Assembly: GCF_006874765.1 (NCBI RefSeq)
Contig: NZ_CP040840.1
Location: 3,052,501 to 3,100,000, forward strand
DNA from: Leptospira weilii
GTDB taxonomy: Bacteria > Spirochaetota > Leptospiria > Leptospirales > Leptospiraceae
DNA length: 47,500 nt
Direction of reading: 5' to 3'
In this document: positions 29,362 to 36,203 of the stretch, one piece after another
Layout: the number at the start of each line of letters is the position of its first letter
Position numbering within the stretch: the stretch's first letter is position 1
Made by a program: the position numbers and the translations under genes
The notes under the pieces: generated by a model
What the model was told of the DNA's origin: nothing
Seen by the model: only the letters and a program-made list of their open reading frames with translations
The model's database searches: none

Positions 29362-29466
29362 ATGGATAAATCCCCCGACAAAATCAAATCTAAATTTTGT
29401 AAAAAATATTGCATTTCTTGTGAGTTATGTGGCATTGGGACCAACATAGGTCACTATTGCGTATAA
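29362..29466 (+). CDS. Cysteine-rich 34-residue micropeptide
   Basis: The ATG at 29362 encodes MDKSPDKIKSKFCKKYCISC followed by ELCGIGTNIGHYCV. Five cysteines fall in 22 residues (C-x3-C-x2-C-x2-C-x9-C) after a basic lead. This spacing could bind zinc or form disulfides. The ribosome binding site is weak. It precedes the secreted four-cysteine-repeat protein by about 50 bp. Too short to be sure that it is translated. Confidence 0.38.
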   Translation: MDKSPDKIKSKFCKKYCISCELCGIGTNIGHYCV

Positions 29467-29473
29467 ATGTTGA

Positions 29474-29487
29474 CCTTGCAATCAAGG
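29474..29487 (+). promoter_or_regulatory. Inverted repeat upstream of the secreted cargo gene
   Basis: CCTTG-CAAT-CAAGG is a perfect 5-bp inverted repeat within TTGACCTTGCAATCAAGG, 28 bases upstream of the ATG at 29515. It may be an operator or a small leader hairpin. Confidence 0.35.
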
Positions 29488-29514
29488 GGTTAATGGTTCG
29501 AAAGGAAAGAGCAA

Positions 29515-30366
29515 ATGCGTGAAAAAAGAAGATTGATTCTAAGTGTAATTTTTATATTTTTTGACCTCTTTATTACAATCTCTATCCAAAGCCAGGATCT
29601 ACAATCCTACGCATTAGAGGTGTCTTGCCAGGAATTTGGGAGTTATTCCAATCTGGAAGAAATTGAAAAGGCGAAAGTAAAAAACGATTCTGCTAAAATC
29701 TTAGTCAAGACAACCAATGATAGTAGCATCAAGGTTCCGGTTAGCTATGTGAACAATGCGGGTGAGATTGCAGATGAAAAGAACTTCCGCATTTTCATGA
29801 AGACATATGAATCGATTTGTGGTAAAGAATCAAAACCCCCAATTTACAACTCAATCCAATTTGTAGCAAATAGAGTTTTAAAGAATTGCGTTAAAAAGTT
29901 CGAAAAGACGTTTCAAACTATACAGGCCAGATCGCATGCCGTAAACATTTGTCATGACACATTAAATGCAACTATGAACAATCCAATACCATCGAAACCA
30001 TTAGATCCACGTTGTCCAAGTTTTGGAACCCTGGCCCTTAAAAAAGCAGAGTTAGATAACGTTAGATTGAATAAACCTTTTCCTATTCCCAGGCTATGGG
30101 TCCGAGCGTATAATGGTGAGGACATAGCTATTCAAGAAAATCTGGTGACCAATGCGTTAGAGGTTTCTAATGATGAGGAATTACTTTTTTTTCTTGTGAA
30201 TTACTCGATGGTTTGCGGTAGCAAAGTGCCCCCGTTTTTCGAAAGTATCCCTTACGTTGAATCTCAAGCATTTAAGTTTTGTGTATGGAAGCTTAAGACA
30301 ATGAATAATCCCCAGGCAGAAAGTAAATGTTATGAAAAACATAACGATCTAAATCGAGGGAAATAA
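29515..30366 (+). CDS. Secreted protein with a duplicated four-cysteine module (prophage cargo)
   Basis: A signal peptide (MREKRRLILSVIFIFFDLFI then TISIQS) is followed by two related halves of about 120 residues. Half one has Cys38, 102, 125 and 146; half two has Cys167, 234, 256 and 272. Aligned phrases include YESICGKESKPPIYNSI with YSMVCGSKVPPFFESI, and VLKNCVKKF with AFKFCVWKL. The even cysteine count and export signal suggest two disulfides per half in the periplasm or outside. The gene is flanked by regulators, away from the structural operon, with its own GGAAAGAG site. It looks like a moron expressed from the lysogen. Function unknown. Confidence 0.7.
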   Translation: MREKRRLILSVIFIFFDLFITISIQSQDLQSYALEVSCQEFGSYSNLEEIEKAKVKNDSAKILVKTTNDSSIKVPVSYVNNAGEIADEKNFRIFMKTYESICGKESKPPIYNSIQFVANRVLKNCVKKFEKTFQTIQARSHAVNICHDTLNATMNNPIPSKPLDPRCPSFGTLALKKAELDNVRLNKPFPIPRLWVRAYNGEDIAIQENLVTNALEVSNDEELLFFLVNYSMVCGSKVPPFFESIPYVESQAFKFCVWKLKTMNNPQAESKCYEKHNDLNRGK

Positions 30367-30388
30367 AACCTGTAATTTAAAAAATAAC

Positions 30389-30814
30389 CTACTTCCCCGA
30401 AATCGCAATCAGACCCTGAATTAAGCCGGATGCTTGTTTACGAGTGAGTAAATCAAACGGCTTTTTGTATTGCCTTTTGGAAAAATCGTCCAAGTCAAGC
30501 TTGTAAACCCCCTTCCTGTTGATCTTTTCACAGATTTGTTTCGCGAGTTGTTTTTGATCATAAGAACGTTTTTGAAGATTCTTCTTTAAGATAGAAAGAG
30601 GATCCTTCGGCCTTTGCTTGAAAACTCTTTGGCGGGCTATATTCAAGATATTGATTACTGCATGAGCCTGCAACGTATTTAAAGAAGATATAGAGTTAGA
30701 TCCGGTTTCATTCAAAACGATTTCGTAAACTTTCGGTTTCGACAAACCGGCTTCTCTTGCGGTGGCCCAAAGTTTCTTCAATTGGTCCGAATTGATTTTT
30801 TTGTCCGTAAACAT
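30389..30814 (-). CDS. Mu gp16-like / DUF1018 protein
   Basis: The 141-residue protein opens KINSDQLKKLWATAREAGLS then KPKVYEIVLNETGSNSISSL and NTLQAHAVINILN, which resembles the gp16-type DUF1018 fold of Mu-like phages (TG..S...L...Q...V). The remainder is basic (VFKQRPKDPLSILKKNLQKR). The family is of unknown function in the early-to-middle region. It is alone on the minus strand between the cargo gene and the HTH gene, 22 bp from the convergent cargo gene. Assignment is by pattern only. Confidence 0.55.
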   Translation of the reverse strand: MFTDKKINSDQLKKLWATAREAGLSKPKVYEIVLNETGSNSISSLNTLQAHAVINILNIARQRVFKQRPKDPLSILKKNLQKRSYDQKQLAKQICEKINRKGVYKLDLDDFSKRQYKKPFDLLTRKQASGLIQGLIAISGK

Positions 30815-30894
30815 CTTGTAAGTCCCTTAAAGAAGGATACGTCTCTTTTTTCTGATTGACAAGAATATTTTTGTATATTAGGAAATAGTTAAGT

Positions 30895-31128
30895 ATGAAC
30901 GCACTCGTAACAAAAACATCAAAAATTAAACTATCATCCCACGTAAGAAAACTATTTTACTCCACTCGCGAATTTGCAAAACTCTTAGGAAAGAGCGAGA
31001 AAACGATACAACGCTGGAAAGAGGAGCAGACATTCCCTTTCCCATCGTATGAACTTGGAGAACGAAGTACCGTATGGCTGATCTCGGATGTTGAGAAATG
31101 GCTCAATTCCCGCGCGGAGAAAAAGTAA
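30895..31128 (+). CDS. AlpA/MerR-like HTH protein
   Basis: A 77-residue protein with FYSTREFAKLLGKSEKTIQR then WKEEQTFPFPSYELGERSTV and WLISDVEKWLNSRAEKK, the layout of the small winged-HTH proteins (HTH_17/AlpA type) used as excisionases or regulators. AGGAAA lies ten bases before the ATG. It opens the rightward structural arm and could act as its activator, the role that Mor/C play in Mu; this is inference from position. Confidence 0.68.
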   Translation: MNALVTKTSKIKLSSHVRKLFYSTREFAKLLGKSEKTIQRWKEEQTFPFPSYELGERSTVWLISDVEKWLNSRAEKK

Positions 31129-31203
31129 GGACATAGCGGACATTCGAGTTTAACGTTTTACTAATTCTCTTTCTATCAAAAACACATAGGCTAAACTCGC
31201 CAT

Positions 31204-32478
31204 GTGCCAAAAGCAAATTTAAAATTCGATTCCAACGGATATCTAAGATTAGAGTCCGGGCTTCTTCTCCATAACTCTGGTGTTGCGCGTGGAGAATTTC
31301 GTTCTCTCCACGCCGACTTTTTTCAAGCTGGGTCTTCGGTAAATTCAGGAGATACAACCACCCTCGTAGAGAATGAAGAATACGCGGAATTCAATTTTCG
31401 AATGTTGTCCGCGGTTCTAATCGAAGGATGGTGGTGTGATTTTAGAAATCCTGCGATCTTAGAGGTTGCTGTAGAACAATTTAAAACTAAAATCTATACT
31501 GATCATCAAAGGAACGTTCGCAACGCGATAGGAATCACACGTAACCCTATATTCACAAAACGTAATAATATTCCGGGAATCGATGCGGTTTTTCGGATAT
31601 ATAAAGAATTCGCTCCTGAAGTGATCGGACGCCTAAAAACGAAACCTGCCTTGATCGATGCGAACTCCGTAGGTATTTCTTTCACATACGAAAAATCACA
31701 TCCACTGATCGATAATTTTTACGGTCGCTTAGGAGAAGTCATCGATGGCGAATACGTCCGTCTCATTCCGATTAAAATCCTTTCTATTCCGGAAACAAGT
31801 CTCGTTGCAGTGCCAGCGGATAGTACCGCAAGGAAATTCGCGGGATTTGATTTCTCTCAAGGCAATCTTTTAAACACAAACGTAAACAATCAGGAGGATA
31901 CAATGAAAATCAAACGCACTATTTTGTCACTTCTGGGGGTTGATTCCCAAAAACTCGGTCTGTCCTTTGGGGAGGGCGAGTCCTTGGAATTGCCGTCGGA
32001 AAAAATGGAATCCGTGCTGGAAGAAGCGGGGAAAACCATTTCAAAATTGCAAGACCAAGCGCGTCAAAGTGCCGTCTTGCAAAACAACTTAAACCAGTTC
32101 GCAAAACTCTTCGGAAGCGAGATTTTTCCGGAAGGAATCGATTTCGCATCCAAGGTTACCGAACTCCAAGCCCTCTTGGAAGAACCTAAAAAACTGCTTA
32201 CCGCAGAAAGAGAAAGGGCGATCACCGCATACCGCGTTTTCTCAAAAAACAAACCCGATCCCGTTATCGAGTCTTTGATTCAAGGCGCAAACCTGGAACA
32301 AGCCAAGGCGTTTTCGAAACAGTATGGCGCTTCATTAGAAAATTCGCATCCGTTTAAATGTGAAGACTGTGGTTCAAAAAAGGTTTCACGCGCATCGGGA
32401 AGTCTTAGTGAACCACAAGGCGGAGCAAAATCTTCTCAAAAGAGAAATCCCGACAACTTCAAACTGAGTAAAAAGTAA
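31204..32478 (+). CDS. Prohead maturation protease with C-terminal scaffold region (Mu gpI-like)
   Basis: The 424-residue protein has an N-terminal protease-like domain (about residues 45-220: SAVLIEGWWCDFRNPAILEV, QFKTKIYTDHQRNVRNAIG, LIDANSVGISFTY, PIKILSIPETSLVAVPADST). The His in TDHQRN and the Ser in the NSVGISF or ETSLV part are the likely catalytic residues of the Mu I / HK97 protease type. The C-terminal third is coiled and charged, as in scaffolds, and ends with CEDCGSKK, a possible zinc knuckle. It begins with GTG. An in-frame second start at 31903 encodes the scaffold alone. Confidence 0.78.
   Translation: MPKANLKFDSNGYLRLESGLLLHNSGVARGEFRSLHADFFQAGSSVNSGDTTTLVENEEYAEFNFRMLSAVLIEGWWCDFRNPAILEVAVEQFKTKIYTDHQRNVRNAIGITRNPIFTKRNNIPGIDAVFRIYKEFAPEVIGRLKTKPALIDANSVGISFTYEKSHPLIDNFYGRLGEVIDGEYVRLIPIKILSIPETSLVAVPADSTARKFAGFDFSQGNLLNTNVNNQEDTMKIKRTILSLLGVDSQKLGLSFGEGESLELPSEKMESVLEEAGKTISKLQDQARQSAVLQNNLNQFAKLFGSEIFPEGIDFASKVTELQALLEEPKKLLTAERERAITAYRVFSKNKPDPVIESLIQGANLEQAKAFSKQYGASLENSHPFKCEDCGSKKVSRASGSLSEPQGGAKSSQKRNPDNFKLSKK
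31903..32478 (+). CDS. Nested in-frame scaffold protein (Mu gpZ-like)
   Basis: Inside the protease frame, AGGAGG (31892-31897) stands five bases before ATG at 31903, a near-ideal start. It would yield a 191-residue protein MKIKRTILSLLGVDSQKLGL and onwards, containing the coiled-coil scaffold part and the C-terminal CEDC. Mu makes the Z scaffold in the same way, from within I, and lambda makes Nu3 within C. The site is far stronger than the GTG start of the full protein, so scaffold should be made in excess. Confidence 0.68.
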   Translation: MKIKRTILSLLGVDSQKLGLSFGEGESLELPSEKMESVLEEAGKTISKLQDQARQSAVLQNNLNQFAKLFGSEIFPEGIDFASKVTELQALLEEPKKLLTAERERAITAYRVFSKNKPDPVIESLIQGANLEQAKAFSKQYGASLENSHPFKCEDCGSKKVSRASGSLSEPQGGAKSSQKRNPDNFKLSKK

Positions 32479-32491
32479 AAGGAGAAACAAC

Positions 32492-32866
32492 ATGCCTTTA
32501 GATGAAGCATTCGAAGTCGGTTATCGTGGGATCATAGAACCAAATACGATCACCGTAAAGCATCAATCTCTAACGAAAGCGGACTTAGGCAAACCCGCTA
32601 AGTTTTCAGCAAACATGGAAGTTATCCTCTGTGCCAACGGAGATACTCCAGCTGGACAAATCATTTCTGTGGATGAGAAAAAGAAAATTCTCGGACTCCA
32701 AGTAAGCGGAGTCTTCGAATACGAATACTCCGGATCTAATCCGACTCTTGGTTACTTAAATATCCAAGCGGACGGAACCGGAAAGATCAAGACTGCATCC
32801 ACTGGAACGCCCGTTCTCGTTATCTCTGTTGATACCGGAGCGAAAAAAGTAGCCTTCATTATTTAA
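32492..32866 (+). CDS. Head decoration protein candidate
   Basis: The 124-residue protein, MPLDEAFEVGYRGIIEPNTI and onwards, is Gly/Thr-rich and beta-rich, with GDTPAGQIISVDEKKKILGL. It lies between the protease/scaffold and the major capsid gene, where the capsid-cementing protein of Mu-like and lambda-like phages (gpD/DUF2190 type) usually is. AAAGGAG precedes the ATG. Family assignment is by position and composition. Confidence 0.62.
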   Translation: MPLDEAFEVGYRGIIEPNTITVKHQSLTKADLGKPAKFSANMEVILCANGDTPAGQIISVDEKKKILGLQVSGVFEYEYSGSNPTLGYLNIQADGTGKIKTASTGTPVLVISVDTGAKKVAFII

Positions 32867-32878
32867 GGAGAAAAGAAA

Positions 32879-33961
32879 GTGCCACACGTAAAATTAGATA
32901 ACGGACTTGTTCGTCTCGACTTACAAGCCGAAGCATATTCCGACGCAAAGAAAGCCGGTCTCTCCATGAGCGAATTCATGGAGAAAGAAGAAACCGATTT
33001 CGGGTACGACCCGGAAACGCCTGCCGGTCAAAAATTTTCGCCATTCGAACGCCAACTCATAGCGAATGATGTTCCGATCGGACAAGCTTCATTCTCAGTG
33101 GACGACTTTATCAAGGCATCGAGCCAATCGAAGTATCTTTTTCCTGAGTTCGTTAACCAGAACATCTACATTGGAATGAATATGGGACAACTCCAAGTAA
33201 AATTGGAAGATACGCATTCTGTGAAAACTCGAATCAATCAAGGTGCGGCGAGATCCACCGCGTTTGATATCGAAGGATCCGATCTTACTGCGAAGAAAAA
33301 AGCAAAAGAGTCCGGCGGAAAATTTCCGAAAGCTACAATCAAAACTCAAGATAAGGCGATCGAAACCAGTCCTGTAGGACTCGAAATCGATTTTACCTAC
33401 GAGGCTTTGAAGAGAATGCAGATTCTCAAAGTTCAAAACATCTTTCAAGTTTTCGGTTGGAGACTTTCTCAACAGATTACAAAAGAAGCACTTCGAGTCA
33501 TTAGAGACGGGGACGGAAATACGGGAACAGAAGCAACGCCATCCCAAACTCTTGCAAACGTTTGGAAATATTCCGACGTGGTAAGTCTCCTTCTCTCCGC
33601 TGATAAAGGTGTAGAGTTCACTCACGCAGTCGTTTCTAAAAGCTTTTTGGAAAAAATGCTCACCGACGAAACAAACTTCAAGCAGTTCCAGTCCATGAAC
33701 CTTCTCGAAGGGTACGTGAAAACCGGTCAGGTCGCAAACTTCTTCGGAGTAAACTGGAAGACTCACCCCGACATGGACGACGAAACGATCTTAACATGGA
33801 ACAAGGATGTAACGTTGGAGCTTTACGAAGATTCCGCAGGCCAACTTGTAGAAAGCGACCGGTTCATCCGTGAGCAAATCGAAGCAAGCGTAATCAGCTA
33901 CGACTTCGCATTTGCAAAACTCTTTTCCGCAAGCTGTCACTACAAAACAAAGAAACCGTAA
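32879..33961 (+). CDS. Major capsid protein
   Basis: The 360-residue protein begins with GTG after AAGGAG. It has the composition and position of the Mu T / major-head subunit: a helical N-terminus, a beta-rich core (KTRINQGAARSTAFDIEGSD), LKRMQILKVQNIFQVFGWRL, and a C-terminal aromatic-rich segment (IEASVISYDFAFAKLFSASC). It probably forms the T=7 or similar shell in a HK97-like fold. It is followed closely by the head-completion genes. Confidence 0.8.
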   Translation: MPHVKLDNGLVRLDLQAEAYSDAKKAGLSMSEFMEKEETDFGYDPETPAGQKFSPFERQLIANDVPIGQASFSVDDFIKASSQSKYLFPEFVNQNIYIGMNMGQLQVKLEDTHSVKTRINQGAARSTAFDIEGSDLTAKKKAKESGGKFPKATIKTQDKAIETSPVGLEIDFTYEALKRMQILKVQNIFQVFGWRLSQQITKEALRVIRDGDGNTGTEATPSQTLANVWKYSDVVSLLLSADKGVEFTHAVVSKSFLEKMLTDETNFKQFQSMNLLEGYVKTGQVANFFGVNWKTHPDMDDETILTWNKDVTLELYEDSAGQLVESDRFIREQIEASVISYDFAFAKLFSASCHYKTKKP

Positions 33962-33977
33962 TCGGAACTTTAATCGT

Positions 33978-34397
33978 ATGTTGAACAAAGTCGCAGACCT
34001 CAAAAAACAACTGAGAATCCAGGCGGAAAGCCTGGATCTTTCTGATGAAAGAGACGGGGATTCTCCGTCAGCGTATGAGGATTATCTTGAGTCTGCGGCG
34101 ATGCTTGCCCGCGTAAGAATGTTTTATTGGGAAGTTACGATACCGGATGAAGGACCGTTTCGCCCAGCGCTTCTTACAGCAGAAGTCCTTCTCATCAAAG
34201 CCGAAATCATTGAAGAATTCGGATTCAATGACGGCTTCGATCCCGAAGAAGTTTCCACCGGCGGCGGCGAAGGAACGCGTGTGAAACATTCTCGAATGAG
34301 CGCGGAAGAACGCGGAGAAATCGCAGAAGGATTTCGTAATAAAGCCTACTTTCTTCTTTTTGGAAAACAGCCTTCCGAATCTCCGGGGGTTGTATGA
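33978..34397 (+). CDS. Head-completion protein (Mu gp36-like, DUF1320 candidate)
   Basis: The ATG at 33978 encodes 139 residues MLNKVADLKKQLRIQAESLD and onwards, helical throughout, with WEVTIPDEGPFRPALLTAEV and EERGEIAEGFRNKAYFLLFG. Size and position directly after the capsid match the gp36/DUF1320 adaptor that joins capsid portal to tail. A frame that starts at 33912 inside the capsid gene is less likely. The stop overlaps the next start by ATGA. Confidence 0.62.
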   Translation: MLNKVADLKKQLRIQAESLDLSDERDGDSPSAYEDYLESAAMLARVRMFYWEVTIPDEGPFRPALLTAEVLLIKAEIIEEFGFNDGFDPEEVSTGGGEGTRVKHSRMSAEERGEIAEGFRNKAYFLLFGKQPSESPGVV

Positions 34398-34783
34398 GTA
34401 CAAAGGCTTTGTTAAGTCGAGCGATCCAGAAAGGATCTCAGACAAGAATCAAGATTCTTTCTCCCGTCTCAACTCCCGGTCCTTCCGGCATGAACGCATC
34501 GAAGAAGACGACATACAAACCGGGAAAAAGTTTTTCTTGTATTTGGATTTGGAAAGATGCGACTAACGATAACGAAGTTGGGGAAAGGCAAGAGTATCGT
34601 GCCGTTTGTCAAATCCGTCCCGAGGTATTGGGTGCGGAAATTCTCTCTCCGGATTGTCGGATTGAGAAGGAAAGTTTCGGAGAATGGCTCATAGATACGA
34701 TCCATCCGGTTCAAGAACTGGAAGGGTTTTCTTTGATCCGTATCGAAGTCCGAAAACCAAAAGCGGGAGGAAACAAAGTATGA
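34394..34783 (+). CDS. Head-tail joining protein candidate
   Basis: A 129-residue basic beta-rich protein (MSTKALLSRAIQKGSQTRIK to SLIRIEVRKPKAGGNKV). It starts in an ATGA overlap with the gp36-like gene and ends in another overlap with the next. Position between head-completion and gpG-like genes suggests a stopper or neck protein (Mu gp37 position). No sequence family recognised. Confidence 0.52.
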   Translation: MSTKALLSRAIQKGSQTRIKILSPVSTPGPSGMNASKKTTYKPGKSFSCIWIWKDATNDNEVGERQEYRAVCQIRPEVLGAEILSPDCRIEKESFGEWLIDTIHPVQELEGFSLIRIEVRKPKAGGNKV

Positions 34784-35217
34784 AATTCCTTACCGTAACG
34801 GATACGTTCGGCCCCGTACTTCAGAACGCAGTTTCGAAAGGACAAGACAAACTCGTAAAAGTCCAAGACAAAAACGCTGCACTTGTCCAGGCGAACATCA
34901 TCAAAGGGATTCGTTCTCAGAAATACAAATCCGGTTGGCCGGAACTTGCAGAAACGACGAAGGAGAAAAAACAAAAAGAAGGAAAGTCTCCTTTGACTCT
35001 CATCGAAGACGGAGAGTATTCCGCTTCGTTTGAAATTACAAAGGAAGGAGATTCCCGTGCGATCGGAACCAACTCGAAACAGGCACTCGCGTTAGAACGA
35101 GGATTTGAGGCAAGAAATCTTCCTGCAAGGCCACACGTCGGACCAGCATACGAAGAATCCAAAAAAGTGATCATAGAGAATTTCAAAGAAGCTATGAAGG
35201 AGATTTTCAAAAAATGA
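34780..35217 (+). CDS. Virion morphogenesis protein (Mu gpG / HK97 gp10-like)
   Basis: The 145-residue protein (ATG at 34780, GGGAGG before it, ATGA overlap) has SGWPELAETTKEKKQKEGKS then LTLIEDGEYSASFEITKEGD and GFEARNLPARPHVGPAYEES, close to the gpG-like family with its WxxLxxxT...K...PL...G...S and ARP phrases. These proteins complete the head-tail interface, and in Mu gpG is found in this region. The frame that begins at 34684 inside the previous gene is not credible. Confidence 0.75.
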   Translation: MKFLTVTDTFGPVLQNAVSKGQDKLVKVQDKNAALVQANIIKGIRSQKYKSGWPELAETTKEKKQKEGKSPLTLIEDGEYSASFEITKEGDSRAIGTNSKQALALERGFEARNLPARPHVGPAYEESKKVIIENFKEAMKEIFKK

Positions 35218-35783
35218 GAAAATCTCACATCGACTTCCTCCGCGAGATGGTAACGAATATCGAGATCGAAGAAACGGTCGTATTTTCGCCGGAAAAATTC
35301 TTCGAATATCAACCTCCGATGGATCAGATCGAAGAACAAATTCCTTGCGCGATCATTCGTTTTTCGGAACCGACGAACGTTCTTGGAAAGAAAATCAAAC
35401 TTCGGTTGGAAAAGATCGTTCGCGGAAATTCGACTTTTATTCAGTACGCGGTAAGACAGGCAAAACAAGATTTCAAATACACAATCGATTTTTGGATGAA
35501 CACCCCGGAAGCGGATGTTGGAAGCACGGTTTCAAATCGCGGAATTCTCGATCAATGTGTTTTATACGTGAGCCAAAGAAGATGGTTTAAAACGGAAGAA
35601 CAGATTCCGATTCGTGTTCGTCTCGGGAAATCAAGCGTTGTGGATGATCCCGCAAAAGAATCAGGCAATTATAAACTCTATCTGGAAGTTATCTTCAACG
35701 ACGGTCTTTATACGATCGAAGAGGAAGAGACTCTTTCCGGAGTAGAACTCGAGGCCGCAGAGCCAATCATAGAAGGAGTGTAA
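35214..35783 (+). CDS. Tail terminator / neck protein candidate (Mu gp38-position)
   Basis: A 189-residue protein MRKSHIDFLREMVTNIEIEE and onwards, mixed alpha/beta with LEKIVRGNSTFIQYAVRQAK and IRVRLGKSSVVDDPAKESGN. ATGA overlap with the gpG-like gene. Location before the sheath gene fits the tail-completion or terminator protein that caps the tube. No defined family recognised. Confidence 0.55.
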   Translation: MRKSHIDFLREMVTNIEIEETVVFSPEKFFEYQPPMDQIEEQIPCAIIRFSEPTNVLGKKIKLRLEKIVRGNSTFIQYAVRQAKQDFKYTIDFWMNTPEADVGSTVSNRGILDQCVLYVSQRRWFKTEEQIPIRVRLGKSSVVDDPAKESGNYKLYLEVIFNDGLYTIEEEETLSGVELEAAEPIIEGV

Positions 35784-35784
35784 G

Positions 35785-36201
35785 ATGGATAGATACCAAG
35801 CGGTAACTACGATAAACAAGGTTCGGATTCCGGATAACGCGATTTTGAAAAAAGAAATCGTGTCAACGAATAGAACATATGACTGCGGAGAGGTTCTCGA
35901 GAACTATTCGATCAAACTGTCGCAATCTTCCGGACCGAAAAGTGTTCCGATGGAAGAACTCACCGACGTTAGTCTCATCCATCTGGAAGGTGTTTGGGAT
36001 GAAACGAATTCTACTTTCGGAGTGAAAGAAGGTGATCCCGCAACCTTCGAGTTTGAATTCAACGGATCCGGTCTTTGGATCGGAGCGAAAGAACTCAAAC
36101 TCTGCGGGATTCAAGACTTAACTGGAATCGAAGTTCGTTGTCCGGATCCGAACGGGCTTCGGATAAAAATCAAAGTTTTTGTAGGTGCAAAAGGAGAGTA
36201 A
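35785..36201 (+). CDS. Phage tail-region protein of unknown function
   Basis: The 138-residue protein, MDRYQAVTTINKVRIPDNAI and onwards, is beta-rich (SIKLSQSSGPKSVPMEELTD, FEFEFNGSGLWIGAKELKLC). It lies one base from the previous stop and two from the sheath start. Its position between terminator and sheath suggests a tail-completion role, but no motif proves it. Confidence 0.5.
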   Translation: MDRYQAVTTINKVRIPDNAILKKEIVSTNRTYDCGEVLENYSIKLSQSSGPKSVPMEELTDVSLIHLEGVWDETNSTFGVKEGDPATFEFEFNGSGLWIGAKELKLCGIQDLTGIEVRCPDPNGLRIKIKVFVGAKGE

Positions 36202-36203
36202 AG

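Noticed and set aside
30856..30881. TTGACA followed by TATATT/TATTAG as a sigma-70 promoter for the AlpA-like gene
   Set aside because: The spacing is only 12-14 bases and the second box overlaps the ribosome binding site region.
33095..33766. Long leftward open frame inside the major capsid gene
   Set aside because: Antisense shadow; the capsid frame has the coupled context and a good ribosome binding site.
36075..36203. Longer N-terminus for the sheath protein
   Set aside because: It runs through the preceding gene, while AAGGAGAG directly precedes the ATG at 36204.
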